This document shows, in pieces, positions 10,401-19,654 of a stretch of DNA of 64,000 bases. Under the pieces are notes generated by a model. That model saw nothing but the letters and a program-made list of their open reading frames with translations, was not told where the DNA came from and did not search any database. The stretch lies in contig CAWKIF010000124.1 in the NCBI GenBank assembly GCA_963849485.1, forward strand, positions 1-64,000, in the 5' to 3' direction. A program made the translations under genes and the position numbers. Source of the stretch: CAVTWJ01 sp963849485 (GTDB lineage: Bacteria; Oederibacteriota; Muellerivitia; Muellerivitales; Muellerivitaceae). Numbering within the stretch: the first letter of the stretch is position 1; the number at the start of each line of letters is the position of its first letter.

Positions 10401-13135
10401 CGACCTCTACAAATACCCGTACGGCCACTCCCACGCCGACAATGACGCCTACCCCAACCGTGACCAACACCCTGACCCCCTCCAATACGCCAACGCTTAC
10501 GCCTACCCCGACGTTGACGAATACATCTACATTCACTTCCACTCCCACTAACACCCGAACCTCCACCAATACTCCTACCCAGACGGTAACGCCCACGGTT
10601 ACGAATACTGTCACCTACACGATGACCCCAACGCTCACAAATACCTGGACCCTCACCAACACCCTCACCCTGACTGCGACCTTTACTAATACGCCGACTC
10701 CCACTCTGACGCTCACGCAAACTCCCACTCCGACCCTCACCAATACGCTTACTTTGACCAACACTCCCACCGTTACCTTGACCCTGACCAATAGCCCCAC
10801 CCTCTCCCTAACACTGACAGTCACCAACACGAAAACCTTGACCCATACCCCCACGATTACCGTCACCCTCACTCCTACCACTAGCCCCACCCCGACAATG
10901 ACCCCTACCGTAACTCCGACTCTAACCCTCACCCATACCCCGACGAATACCCTGACGACCACTTCCACTCCCACTGTGACGAATACGCCTACGATTACGA
11001 TCAGCCCCACCTTTACCCAAACCCCCAAGCTGACCTATACCATCACCGAAACGAACACGGTGACGAATACCTTCACCGTGACCGAAACTTTCACCTCGAC
11101 CCACACGAATACGGTGACCAAAACCGTCACGGAAACGGCGACCCCAACCTCGACCAATGGTTGGACTCAAACCTTCACGGTGACGGCGACCCCGACCTTT
11201 ACCACCACCAACAGCCTGACGGTGACCAACACCCTTACGCCCACGAACAGCCTGACTGTCACTAACACCCCCACCCCGACCAACAGCCCCACGGTCACGA
11301 TGACCCCGACCCCGACCGAGACCTTCCGCTTCAGTCCCACCATTACTGATACCCTTGTTTGGACCTCCACCCCGACCAGCACCAATAGCTGGACCGCCTC
11401 CCCTACCCCCACCGATACGGGGACACCCACCTCCACCTTTACTTCAACTAACACCCCCACCGTCACGAATAGCCGGACCGAAACCCTGTCTCCCACCGAT
11501 TCCACCACGCCCACCTTCACCCCGACTTCCACGGATACATTGATTCCGTCGAATACACCCACTGTTACTGATACGGAAACCTGGACCCTGACGCCCACAG
11601 AAACGTTCACCCCCACCGAGACCCGCACCTCCAGCCCGACGCCCACGGTGACCAATACGGGAACCTGGACCTTCACTGCTACCCACACGGGAACGCCTAC
11701 CCATACCCTGACTCCTACCTATAGCCCCACGTCCAGTTCGACGCTTACCCCTACGAGCAGCCCCACGCCCACCGCGACCCTGACCCTCACCCTGACGTCC
11801 AGCCCGACCCGTACCGCTTCCCCCACGGTTTCGGCCACGCCCACCGGCGCCGTCCAACTGAGCAAGCAGGTGTCCAATTCGAGCACCGAGGCGGGAGCGG
11901 CCTTGGTCTATACCCTGACGGTGAACGTGGTGGGGAACGACGTGTTCAACCTGGTGGTGACGGACCCGCTTCCGGCGAATTTGACCTTCCAGAACTTCGT
12001 GGCCTCGCCCTTGGGGGCGAGCGCGAGCTACAACTCGGCGACGTCGGTGATGAGCTGGCGGATGCCGTCCCCCTTGGCCCCGGGAGAGTACCAGATGACG
12101 TACCAGGTGATGGTGAACAACCTGGTGCCGGGGGGTTTGACGATCCAGAACTGCGCGGCGGCCAATTACACGGGAGGGGCGCTGGTCAGCTCCTGCGTGA
12201 GTTCGCAGACGACGGGCCAATACACGGTGAAGATCGACATCTACAACGAGGCGGGGGAGCTGGTGGCGGCCCTGCCGGTATCGCAGTATTCGCAGGTGAT
12301 CAACGGGATCAATCTGGGTTCCAGCGCCATCACGTCGGTGAGCGGGCCGGGGAGCTCGACGACGGTGTATTTCGCGGGGGTGCCGATCGGGACGTGGAAC
12401 GGGACGGATGGGTCGGGGACCCCGGTGGCGAACGGGCAGTACTACGTAAAGGTGGACAGCATCAACAACATGGGGGTGGATACGAGCGTGACCCAGCCGG
12501 TGGAGGTCAACCGGACCCTGTACAAGGTGGCGGTGAAGATCTACAACGAGGCCGGGGAAGTGGTGAAGACCCTGTATGTTTACTCCAGTAACCCAGTGGC
12601 GGGCACGGCGAGCCAGTTGCAGTTGTCGGCTTCGAGCATCGCTCCGACGAGCGGGCCGGTGATGGGGACGGTGCCGGCCGAGTTGACGATCACGCTCAAC
12701 AACGGGACGACGATCGTGTGGGACGGGACGGGGGACAACGGCGGGGTGGTGCCGTCGGGGCAGTATTTCATCGAGGCGAGCGAGCAGAACGGGACGGGCG
12801 GGGAAACAATCATGACGGCGCACGTGCTGGTGATGTCGGATACGGCGAACGCGGGGATGGGGAATATATTAGCGGAGCCAAACGTTCTCAATGGGGTGAC
12901 GGGCTACCAAGTGACCTTCACCTCGAATGTACCGGGTTTGACGCTGGATTACCGGGTTTATGACATGGCGGGGGAATTGGTCATGCACCGGACTCCAGGA
13001 ACGACGGGAAGCAGCAACGCCCAATGGGACGCGACAGGGAAGGCCAGCGGGTTGTATTTTGCGGTGGTGGAAGCTGATAACGCCCAAGGCGGCCAAATCG
13101 GCTACAAGATCCTCAAGATCGTCGTCGTTCATTAA
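7460..13135 (+). CDS. Giant multidomain expansin (DPBB plus CBM63) with DUF11 and FlgD-like modules
   Basis: A secreted expansin that should loosen cellulose and hemicellulose contacts without hydrolysis. After a signal peptide ending near residue 52, residues 55-172 form the six-stranded barrel (GTWYS, CGACI, VVDQCP with the conserved Asp) and 183-270 the CBM63-like domain. Then come a short linker, a beta-sandwich-like region with ADDDGMVWING (342-534), a DUF11-like repeat (543-690), a Thr/Pro/Asn linker of about 760 residues (701-1462), a second DUF11-like repeat (1464-1585) and three FlgD-type Ig modules (EAGELV, EAGEVV, MAGELV) to the end. Typical bacterial expansins are near 230 residues, so this is about eight times longer. 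It lacks the YPNP/GKLLVLR ending of its neighbours. From 11.84 to 12.85 kb the codons turn strongly G/C-rich, unlike the rest. The start ATG has only a weak ribosome site. Confidence 0.88.
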   Translation: MGGNKGEKVEDTSRSGLIPMVVDRSCPNRFKFFILFLIIFFFTMMGAIPVIAQVDTVTTSTYCPSDPPTQYSGIGTWYSSMNEQPGTGNCAFPVGAYDPNMYAALNWSDYYYGGACGACIAAQSGGNSVTVMVVDQCPSPCNVHQIDFSPQAFGQLAATAVGQINITWNYTQCPMALLTNNNPSGDIAYEFKSGCNPYYTPIQFLDSLFPITAVQVSNNGGAYTALSMITSDAGNTDYWGLKSNNYNMGTGPYTFIITDARNDSVTLGPVVACSAVAPTSAGITGVLGYSSIQFPPCGPTWTPGPTHTITNTTSPTRTYTPGPPTMTNTPSSPTASPTAISVGCSLTSAQICVGADDDGMVWINGNPIIVSGSSTTFFGVSYTSPPVPCVNVPVSDLVVGTNVIAIQAYNTALHYNWATWSLSMNMSNGSTAYVTSNSGNVQIYNQATPNGPPPPNSGAATWYDFSYDPVGWVAPVNVVYPPAFYLLPANNPAGGLLPPLGADVDGGNGTNTTPATFVGDQLAYASIYYRQTFNLTTVCPSPTPPPNLHITKSFLGVPPSNVAPNQPVTYVVQTCNTGGPVSGPVTVGDSLFYSSSGNTFYMTNICFNNWFFLTPACGYGFNNAPDGPNAFGSSEAISWAYPTGFPGFGFCDSVTVTVQSYSAGTECTVLNDAVLTASGIGPLTSNTVSFSTNNNPCSPVPTVSPTPSPTNTPTPTPTPTNTPTPTPTRTPTPTPTHTPTPTITPTNTPTVTPTWTPTITPTRTPTPTPTPTNTPTPTPTNTPTPTITPTRTPTPTPTNTPTPTPTNTPTPTPTPTNTPTPTPTPTKTPTPTPTPTNTPTPTPTPTNTPTPTPTPTNTPTPTPTPTKTSTPTPTPTNTPTPTPTPTPTRTPTPTPTNTPPYTYTPTPTPTPTNTSTNTPTPTPTNTPTPTPTPTNTPTNTPTLTPTFTPTDTPTPTHTPTPTMTPTVTPTPTLTNTPTPTPTSTNTRTATPTPTMTPTPTVTNTLTPSNTPTLTPTPTLTNTSTFTSTPTNTRTSTNTPTQTVTPTVTNTVTYTMTPTLTNTWTLTNTLTLTATFTNTPTPTLTLTQTPTPTLTNTLTLTNTPTVTLTLTNSPTLSLTLTVTNTKTLTHTPTITVTLTPTTSPTPTMTPTVTPTLTLTHTPTNTLTTTSTPTVTNTPTITISPTFTQTPKLTYTITETNTVTNTFTVTETFTSTHTNTVTKTVTETATPTSTNGWTQTFTVTATPTFTTTNSLTVTNTLTPTNSLTVTNTPTPTNSPTVTMTPTPTETFRFSPTITDTLVWTSTPTSTNSWTASPTPTDTGTPTSTFTSTNTPTVTNSRTETLSPTDSTTPTFTPTSTDTLIPSNTPTVTDTETWTLTPTETFTPTETRTSSPTPTVTNTGTWTFTATHTGTPTHTLTPTYSPTSSSTLTPTSSPTPTATLTLTLTSSPTRTASPTVSATPTGAVQLSKQVSNSSTEAGAALVYTLTVNVVGNDVFNLVVTDPLPANLTFQNFVASPLGASASYNSATSVMSWRMPSPLAPGEYQMTYQVMVNNLVPGGLTIQNCAAANYTGGALVSSCVSSQTTGQYTVKIDIYNEAGELVAALPVSQYSQVINGINLGSSAITSVSGPGSSTTVYFAGVPIGTWNGTDGSGTPVANGQYYVKVDSINNMGVDTSVTQPVEVNRTLYKVAVKIYNEAGEVVKTLYVYSSNPVAGTASQLQLSASSIAPTSGPVMGTVPAELTITLNNGTTIVWDGTGDNGGVVPSGQYFIEASEQNGTGGETIMTAHVLVMSDTANAGMGNILAEPNVLNGVTGYQVTFTSNVPGLTLDYRVYDMAGELVMHRTPGTTGSSNAQWDATGKASGLYFAVVEADNAQGGQIGYKILKIVVVH

Positions 13136-13270
13136 CCTCAAATCATATTTATCTTTTTTTGAATATCACTTTGAACAGCGAAGAACTGATACCGGGTTGT
13201 ATCGCTGTATGAAGTATATTTCACGATAAATCCAAAAATGAAAGCTCTTTAACTTTAGATCCAGCGGTAG

Positions 13271-16117
13271 ATGAGATGGATGGTTGATTTAGAATCTGTT
13301 TTCCGGTTCCGTCAGTATATGGTGATACAATTTCTGCGTTATGGGTTTGCTCACCCGAAAACATTTCGCGAATTAAAAATTAATCTTTTAAAACTTTTCA
13401 ACTTGAGCGGGTTGGGGAGATGTTTTGAAAGACGGGAAAGTGAATATTCCTTGAGACGAACATTTTGTCTCCCTTTATTATCGCCTTTAATTTATCTAAT
13501 TTTAGGACTATCCGCCATCCAGGTTGACGCCCAAACCACCGCCACTTGCGCCCAATACCAAAGCGTGACCGTCGGTTCTTATATCTTTCAAACCAACTTT
13601 TGGAACCAGGGCACCTGCGGGGGCACCCAATGCGTGACCGTGGATGATACCACGGGAGCTTTTGGGGTAACGGAGGGGCCCGGCGCTTGCGTTCCCAACG
13701 TGTCCAGCTATCCCTCCATTTATTACGGCTGTCATTACGGAAGCCAGAGCCCCGGTTCCAACCTGCCCATGCTCTACAGCAACGTCCAATGCGCTATTTC
13801 CAGTTGGAATTTCACCCCGGGCCCTTCGACCACGCCAAATGCCTTCGATATCGCCTATGACATTTGGTTCGCCCCCAACAACCACCCCACCTGCGCCAAT
13901 GACAGCACTGGTTACGCCAACGGCGCGGAGCTGATGATTTGGCTCAATTACACCAGCGGCCTGGCCCTGCCCACGGGCGCGGTCACGGTGACCACCGGCT
14001 TAACCCTTGACGGATATACCTGGAATCTTTATGAAGCCACGTCCCAGGGATGGACCTACATGGCCTACCAAATCACCCCCCTGGTCACTTCCGTCACCAA
14101 TTTGAACCTGATGGCCTTCTTCCAGGACGCCCTCGCCCGGGGTTTTATCCAATCCAATTGGTATTTGGCGGATATCGAAGCGGGGATCGAGTTAAGGACG
14201 GGGGGCGTTCCCTTTGTCAGCAATTCCTTTTCGGCCTCCGTGAACAGCGGTTGTAGCCCTGTTCCCACGGCGTCCTTCACCCCGACGTTGAATGGGACCG
14301 CCACCCCGACGGTTCCGCCAACCGTGACCCCCAGTTCCACCCCCAGCGGAACCTATAGCCCCACCAAGACCTTCACCCGAAGCCCCACGGCCACCGCCAC
14401 GAGTACCGCGACCGCTACGCCTACATCGACCATCGCCAATACTTCAACGGCTACGGTTGTCCCAACCTCCACGGCCACCCGGACCATCACCGCTACCCCC
14501 ACCTCCACCCTTAGCTGGACTAGGACCTTGACGGTGACTTCCACCCCAACCCCAACAGCGACCCGGACCTTCACCGTTTCCAACACACCGACTCTTTCCT
14601 CTACTTTGACGGACACCCCGTTGAACAGCCCCACCGCCACCCCTATTCCATCCTCCACCCCTTCGGCCACCTTGACGCGCACTTCCACGGCCACCGGCAC
14701 TCCCACCGCGGCCGGAACCACAGTACCGACTGGGACCCTGACGGCTACACGAACAAACACAATTACCTTCACTCTCACCGCTTCCCCTACCGGAACAACC
14801 ACGGGCACCCCGCCTTACACCGCCACCATCGGAGCCAACCATACGAGTACAACCACTCCCAGCGTGACAACGACAACGACCCTGACCCAAACCAACACAC
14901 AAAGTGGTACCCCCACCACCACCCATACAAGCACGCCCCCTTTCACTCCCACCGTGACAGCGACAGCCACCCTGACTAATACCGTCACCCAAAGTGGAAC
15001 CCCCACGGCCACCTATCCACTCAGCGTCACGAACACCCTGTCGCCGACGGATTCGATGACGCCTACGGCGTCCCTCACCGCTACGCCTACGGCTTCGCCG
15101 ACCTTTACGATGACCCTCACGGCCACAGAAACCCCTAGTACGACACCCACCGCGAGCTCAACCCGGTCCCCGATTCCAACTTTGACTTTGACCGATACTC
15201 CGCCTTCCACCTCGACCGCCACCCCGACTTTTACGGCAAACATCGTTCCTTCTTTTTCCCCGACGGGAACTTGGCCGGCTACGGCTACAGGTACCCCCAG
15301 CGGCACCGCGACCTCCACAGTAACCGCTACTCCCACTTCCACCTTCCCCTTTAGCCCCACTCTCACGCTTTCCTCCACGTCCACTCCTACGGGGACTAGA
15401 ACCTTTAGTCCCACGGTTTCAATGACTCCATCGGGAACCATCGCCTCCACTCTAACCCCAACACTACCTGCGAGCCCAACGGCTACTGTGACCGGGTCAG
15501 TTTCTCCCACCTCTAGTCCGAGTCCGACTTCCAGTCGCACGGCCACCGTCACCCAGCCCTGGACTGTGACGACCACCCCTACTCCCAGTTTTACTCCAAC
15601 CTTTACTTGGACTTTGAGTACCACCCCGACCGCCACACCCTCCAGCACCTCAACGATGACTCCATCGCCCTCAGTGACCCCGACCCCTACCGCCTATTGG
15701 ACGGGAACACCAACCCCGACAGCCTCCATCACCCTTACCCCCACTGGGGTCCCGACCCTTACCCCGTCTTTGACCGTCACGCCGTTGGCGACCAAAACAC
15801 CCCACCCGACATCAACCGCCACTCCCATTAATACGGTTCCCGGCGGGTCCCTTTGGATCTACCCCAATCCGGTTACCGGACCCACCGTGCAGATCCTGCC
15901 CCCGCCCTATTCCGGCAGCGCGATGGTCCGGGTGGAAATCTACACCCTGGCTTTCCGGAAGGTTCAGGACAACACCTATGGCCCGGTAATTTCGGGAACG
16001 CCCATCACGGTCAGTTTGACGGGCCGGGATGGGAATCCAATTTCCGATGGGCTTTATTATGTGGTAGTGACGGTCAACGGAACACGCACCATTGGGAAGC
16101 TGCTGGTATTGAGATAA
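13271..16117 (+). CDS. Secreted GH12 endoglucanase/xyloglucanase
   Basis: An extracellular family 12 beta-glucanase acting on cellulose, mixed-linkage glucan or xyloglucan. The mature part begins after LSAIQVDAQ near residue 88. Family features are the WNQGT and YPSIYYG blocks, the nucleophile in ELMIWL (Glu220) and the acid/base in AGIEL (Glu307). A linker of about 520 residues (332-855) leads to the shared C-terminal domain (YPNP, GLYY, GKLLVLR, 858-948). The N-terminal extension before the hydrophobic segment is unusually long, so translation may instead begin at a TTG at 13451, which is in frame just before LRRTFCLPLL; neither start has a strong ribosome site. Its stop lies 18 bp from the convergent kdpE-like gene. 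Ahead of it, GATAC and GTATC form an inverted repeat (13188-13203), a weak operator candidate. Confidence 0.85.
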   Translation: MRWMVDLESVFRFRQYMVIQFLRYGFAHPKTFRELKINLLKLFNLSGLGRCFERRESEYSLRRTFCLPLLSPLIYLILGLSAIQVDAQTTATCAQYQSVTVGSYIFQTNFWNQGTCGGTQCVTVDDTTGAFGVTEGPGACVPNVSSYPSIYYGCHYGSQSPGSNLPMLYSNVQCAISSWNFTPGPSTTPNAFDIAYDIWFAPNNHPTCANDSTGYANGAELMIWLNYTSGLALPTGAVTVTTGLTLDGYTWNLYEATSQGWTYMAYQITPLVTSVTNLNLMAFFQDALARGFIQSNWYLADIEAGIELRTGGVPFVSNSFSASVNSGCSPVPTASFTPTLNGTATPTVPPTVTPSSTPSGTYSPTKTFTRSPTATATSTATATPTSTIANTSTATVVPTSTATRTITATPTSTLSWTRTLTVTSTPTPTATRTFTVSNTPTLSSTLTDTPLNSPTATPIPSSTPSATLTRTSTATGTPTAAGTTVPTGTLTATRTNTITFTLTASPTGTTTGTPPYTATIGANHTSTTTPSVTTTTTLTQTNTQSGTPTTTHTSTPPFTPTVTATATLTNTVTQSGTPTATYPLSVTNTLSPTDSMTPTASLTATPTASPTFTMTLTATETPSTTPTASSTRSPIPTLTLTDTPPSTSTATPTFTANIVPSFSPTGTWPATATGTPSGTATSTVTATPTSTFPFSPTLTLSSTSTPTGTRTFSPTVSMTPSGTIASTLTPTLPASPTATVTGSVSPTSSPSPTSSRTATVTQPWTVTTTPTPSFTPTFTWTLSTTPTATPSSTSTMTPSPSVTPTPTAYWTGTPTPTASITLTPTGVPTLTPSLTVTPLATKTPHPTSTATPINTVPGGSLWIYPNPVTGPTVQILPPPYSGSAMVRVEIYTLAFRKVQDNTYGPVISGTPITVSLTGRDGNPISDGLYYVVVTVNGTRTIGKLLVLR

Positions 16118-16135
16118 AAAAACGACAGGTAGGGA

Positions 16136-16831
16136 CTATTCCGCTTTGAGCCGGTAACCCACCCCGGATTCGGTGAGGATGTACTGCGGACGGTCGGGGT
16201 CGGCCTCGATCTTATGGCGCAATTGATAGATATAGATGCGCAGGTACTGGATCTGGTCCCCGCTGGCGGGTCCCCAAACTTCCTTCAAAATCTGTTTCTG
16301 GGTCACGACTTTTCCCGCGTAGCGGATCAAAACCGCCAGAAGATCGTATTCGTTGGGGGTCAAGTGCACTTCCTGTCCCCGCACCGTCACCACCCGGGCC
16401 GCCATGTCCACCCTGAAATCGGGGGTCTCGAATACCGATTCCTCCCGGCCCTGTTTGACCCTTAGGGAATGCCTGAGGGCGACCCTTAAGCGGGCCATGA
16501 GTTCCCCCACGCCGAAGGGTTTGGTGAGGTAGTCGTCGGCTCCCGCGTCCAACCCCGCGATCTTGTCCTTTTCCTTCCCACGGGCGGTGATGATAATGAC
16601 CGGAACCGTAGACCACTCCCTGAGGCGCCTCAAGACTTCCAGCCCATCCAGGTCGGGAAGGCCTAGATCTAAAAGCACCAGGTCGGGGTTATGGGAACTG
16701 GCCAGCGCCAGGCCTTCCTCGCCCGTTTCAGCCTCCAAAAACTTAAAACCCTGGCTGGTCAAGGTGGGTTTTAGGAAACGGCGGATGGGTTGCTCGTCCT
16801 CGATCAGCAATATGGTTCCCGTATCGACCAT
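16136..16831 (-). CDS. kdpE: KdpE-like OmpR-family response regulator, copy 1
   Basis: A 231-residue response regulator: receiver domain with the acidic pair in LIEDEQPIRRF, the phosphorylated Asp in LLDLGLPD, the conserved Lys in TKPFGVGEL, then an OmpR/PhoB winged helix ending in SGVGYRLKAE. The start at 16831 is preferred over upstream codons because GAAGGAG stands five bases before the ATG and the protein then begins like its paralogue at 22361. It follows the kdpD-like gene on the minus strand after 97 bp, so the pair is probably one transcript. In the classical system KdpE activates the high-affinity potassium pump genes kdpFABC, but none are present here, so the target is open. The kdpE name rests on similarity and its KdpD partner. 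Confidence 0.85.
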   Translation of the reverse strand: MVDTGTILLIEDEQPIRRFLKPTLTSQGFKFLEAETGEEGLALASSHNPDLVLLDLGLPDLDGLEVLRRLREWSTVPVIIITARGKEKDKIAGLDAGADDYLTKPFGVGELMARLRVALRHSLRVKQGREESVFETPDFRVDMAARVVTVRGQEVHLTPNEYDLLAVLIRYAGKVVTQKQILKEVWGPASGDQIQYLRIYIYQLRHKIEADPDRPQYILTESGVGYRLKAE

Positions 16832-16927
16832 AAGGTCTCCTTCTACAGGGGATTGTTCCCCATTTGATTTCCCCTTTTCCAAAACCAGCCTCCCCTATTT
16901 TATGGTCAAAACCCCTGCTTGGTCCTG

Positions 16928-19654
16928 CTAATCCGACTTTTCTGGAGGGGGTGTAATGGGAATGGTAAAGGCGAAAACGGCCCCTCCCCCCTGACGGTTC
17001 TTCGCTTCGATAATGCCCCCGTGGATCTGCACGATGCCCTTGCAGATGGCGAGGCCTAACCCGGCCCCCCCGCGTTTTTCCTTCTGCGGGCCCCGGTAAA
17101 ACTTCTCGAAGACCTTTTCCAGGTCCCCCTCGGGCAGACCCGGCCCTCGGTCCGCCACTTCCACCCGGATCCGGCTTTCCTCCAAACGGACGGAAAGATC
17201 GATCGGGCTTTCAGGGGGTGTGTACTTGATGGCGTTCTCGACCAGGTTCACCAGGACCTGCTCGATCAGCAGGGCGTCCATGGGCATCAAGGGCAGGTCG
17301 GGCTCGATCTGGGTCTCCAGTTTTCGGTCCCCAAGCTTTTTCTCCAGCCGCATGATGGCCGAACCCACCACTTCCGCGGGGTACTGTTGTTCCAGCCGGG
17401 GTTTCACGGCCTTGGCCTCGAGTTTGGTCATTTCCAACAGGTTGTTCACCAGGCGCTCCAAGCGTTCGCTTTCGTCGTAAACGTTCAAAAGCAGGTCCCG
17501 GCGGGTGCCTTCGTCCATTTTCTTCCCGTTTTCCAGCAGGCTCGAGATAGAACCGGTGATGGCCGCCAGGGGGGTGCGCAGGTCGTGGGAGAGGGAGCTT
17601 AAGAGGGAACTGCGCAGTTTCTCGGCTTCCATCTGCATTTGGGTATCCCTTTGCTTGTCCTCCAGCTTGTCCCCGGCCACCGCCAGGGCGGTCTGGTGGG
17701 CGAAGGCCTCCAGCAAGTGCAGCTGCTCGGGGATGAATAACCGGTCAGCCTCCTTCGGCTTGACGCCCAGGGCCCCCACCGGGGCGCCGGAAGCCAGCAA
17801 GGGCACGTAAAGGGCCTCGGTGGAGGGCAGGGTATCGGTGCCCCGCCCGGCCATCTGGCCCAGGTCGAAGGCCCAATGGGCCACGCCGATTTCCTTCGGG
17901 GTGAGGTTGAAATCTTTCTCATCCCCGCATTGGATCTTCAGGCGGCCCTCCGCGTCGGGCAGGAAAGCGATGACGGAGCTTTCGAAAACCTCCGCGATTT
18001 GCCGGACGGCGATTTCGAGCAGTTCCGCCGTACCACGGGTCGAGGCCAGTTCCCGGGACAAGGCATAGAGGGCGGCTGTGCGCCGCTCCCTGAGGCGGGA
18101 AACCTGGGCCTGGCGCCTGATTCTTACCGTCAAGTTGCTGATGGAAAGGCCCACCAATAACATCACCAGGAACATGAATAAATATTGGGTGTCGGAGACG
18201 GCGAAGGAAAACCGGGGCGGGACGAAAAAGAAATCGAAAGCGATAACACTCAAAAAGGATGCCATGGTCGAGGGCCCGAATCCCAGTTTCGAGGATACGG
18301 CCAGGATGCCCAGAAGATAGACCATGATGAGGTTGGCCAGGTCCACGCCGGGGTAAAAGATCCAAGCCAGGCCGGTGCTGAGCCCCACAGCCAGGAGCGC
18401 CCAAAAATAGCCCGCGGGGTTGAAAATGGCGCGGGCGCCCCGGGGGGCGGCGGTCTTTTTTTCCCGGGGATCGGCCGATTCCCCTTGGGTTGAGTAGACG
18501 TCGATGTCGCCGCTGAGACGGATCAAGAGGTCAATGGGGGAGGGCCGAAGCAGGGAAAGCCAGCCTCTCTTCAATGGCTTCCCCACAAATATCTTAGTGA
18601 CATTCCGGTGACGGGCGTAATCCATGACCTCTTCAGCGAAGAAGGTGCCGCTGACCACGGCGGTTTCCGCCCCCAACTGTTCGGCCAGGCGCAGGTTCTG
18701 GATGGCCTTGGCGCGGGTTTCATCCCCCTGACGGGCCAAGTTCGGCGTTTCCACATAAAGGGCGATCCAAGGGGACCTGAGGCTTTTCGCCATTCGGTGG
18801 GCGGCGCGCACCAGGCTGGCCGAGGAGGGGCTGGGCCCCACGCAGACCAACAGGCGGTCCGCCGTGGCCCAGGTCTGGGTGATGGATTTGTCGCGCCGGT
18901 ACACCTGCACTTGGTCGTTGACCCGGTCGGCGGTGGTCCTTAGGGCGATTTCCCGTAAGGCGATCAGGTTGCCCTTGCGGAAGAAATTCTGGGAAGCCCT
19001 TTGGGCCGCTTCGGGCAGGTAGACCTTGCCGTCCCCCAGGCGCTTCAAAAGATCGTCCGGCGGCAGGTCGATCAGCTCGACCTCGTCCGCCATCTGCATG
19101 ACCTTGTCGGGAAGGGTTTCTCGCACCACGATTCCAGTGATCTGGGCTACGATGTCGTTGAGGCTTTCCAGGTGCTGGACATTCAATGTCGAGTAGACGT
19201 TCACGCCCAAGTCCAGCAGTTCCTGCACGTCCTGCCAGCGTTTCAGGTGGCGGGAACCCTCGGCATTCGTATGGGCCAATTCATCCACCAGGAGCAGGCC
19301 GGGTTTTCGCGCCAGGGCGCCGTCGATGTCGAATTCATCCAGGCGGGTCCCTCGGTAGTCCACCTCCCGGGGAGGAAGAACCTCCAGGCCCGCCAGCTGG
19401 GCGGCTGTTTCCTTGCGGCCGTGGGTCTCCACCAGCCCCACCACCACGTCCAGCCCCTCGGCTTTTTTGGCACGGGCGGCCTCCAGCATGGAATAGGTCT
19501 TGCCCACCCCCGGGCAGGCGCCGAAGAAAATCTTTAGTTTTCCTTTTCTCTCGGCTATTTCCTCCGCCTGGACCTGCCTTAAAAGCTGATCCGGGTCGGG
19601 TCTTTTAGCTTCCACGTCGAACCTCTTCCTCTTTGGATTGGGCGATTGGGTCAA
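16928..19654 (-). CDS. kdpD: KdpD-like sensor histidine kinase, copy 1
   Basis: A full-length (908-residue) KdpD-type sensor kinase of the inner membrane. Order of domains: KdpD N-terminal ATP-binding domain with Walker A GACPGVGKT (45-53) and DELAHTN; a universal-stress-like domain (about 260-370); a membrane block with the usual short hairpins (about 415-520); a GAF-like domain; HisKA with SHDLRTP (His690); and HATPase with VENAIKYTPP and GAGLGLAICKG. It transfers phosphate to the KdpE-like regulator encoded just downstream. Known KdpD proteins respond to potassium limitation or osmotic stress, and some to cyclic-di-AMP. Here the absence of pump genes and the nearby nitrogen genes leave the signal unknown. 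The 830-bp upstream region holds TAAC direct repeats facing this gene, 350 bp or more away. Confidence 0.88.
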   Translation of the reverse strand: MTQSPNPKRKRFDVEAKRPDPDQLLRQVQAEEIAERKGKLKIFFGACPGVGKTYSMLEAARAKKAEGLDVVVGLVETHGRKETAAQLAGLEVLPPREVDYRGTRLDEFDIDGALARKPGLLLVDELAHTNAEGSRHLKRWQDVQELLDLGVNVYSTLNVQHLESLNDIVAQITGIVVRETLPDKVMQMADEVELIDLPPDDLLKRLGDGKVYLPEAAQRASQNFFRKGNLIALREIALRTTADRVNDQVQVYRRDKSITQTWATADRLLVCVGPSPSSASLVRAAHRMAKSLRSPWIALYVETPNLARQGDETRAKAIQNLRLAEQLGAETAVVSGTFFAEEVMDYARHRNVTKIFVGKPLKRGWLSLLRPSPIDLLIRLSGDIDVYSTQGESADPREKKTAAPRGARAIFNPAGYFWALLAVGLSTGLAWIFYPGVDLANLIMVYLLGILAVSSKLGFGPSTMASFLSVIAFDFFFVPPRFSFAVSDTQYLFMFLVMLLVGLSISNLTVRIRRQAQVSRLRERRTAALYALSRELASTRGTAELLEIAVRQIAEVFESSVIAFLPDAEGRLKIQCGDEKDFNLTPKEIGVAHWAFDLGQMAGRGTDTLPSTEALYVPLLASGAPVGALGVKPKEADRLFIPEQLHLLEAFAHQTALAVAGDKLEDKQRDTQMQMEAEKLRSSLLSSLSHDLRTPLAAITGSISSLLENGKKMDEGTRRDLLLNVYDESERLERLVNNLLEMTKLEAKAVKPRLEQQYPAEVVGSAIMRLEKKLGDRKLETQIEPDLPLMPMDALLIEQVLVNLVENAIKYTPPESPIDLSVRLEESRIRVEVADRGPGLPEGDLEKVFEKFYRGPQKEKRGGAGLGLAICKGIVQIHGGIIEAKNRQGGGAVFAFTIPITPPPEKSD

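Noticed and set aside
9439..11688. Long minus-strand reading frames rich in Val-Gly (for example 237 residues at 9439-10152) and Gly/Arg frames at 10064-10720.
   Set aside because: They are antisense shadows of the Thr/Pro linker: repeated ACN and CCN codons read backwards give Val and Gly. No ribosome site or independent domain.
9560..11845. Tandem short repeats that might suggest a CRISPR array or satellite.
   Set aside because: Units are 6-30 bp, stay in frame, vary at wobble positions and have no spacers; they encode a peptide linker.
11444..12823. A 459-codon minus-strand frame opposite the expansin tail.
   Set aside because: Arg/His/Gly-rich composition and overlap with clear DUF11 and FlgD-type modules on the plus strand; the high GC of this stretch removes stop codons by chance.
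13188..13203. GATAC/GTATC inverted repeat upstream of the GH12 gene as another LacI operator.
   Set aside because: It fits TGTAACCGGTTACA poorly and lacks the central CG symmetry, so it is mentioned only as a weak candidate.
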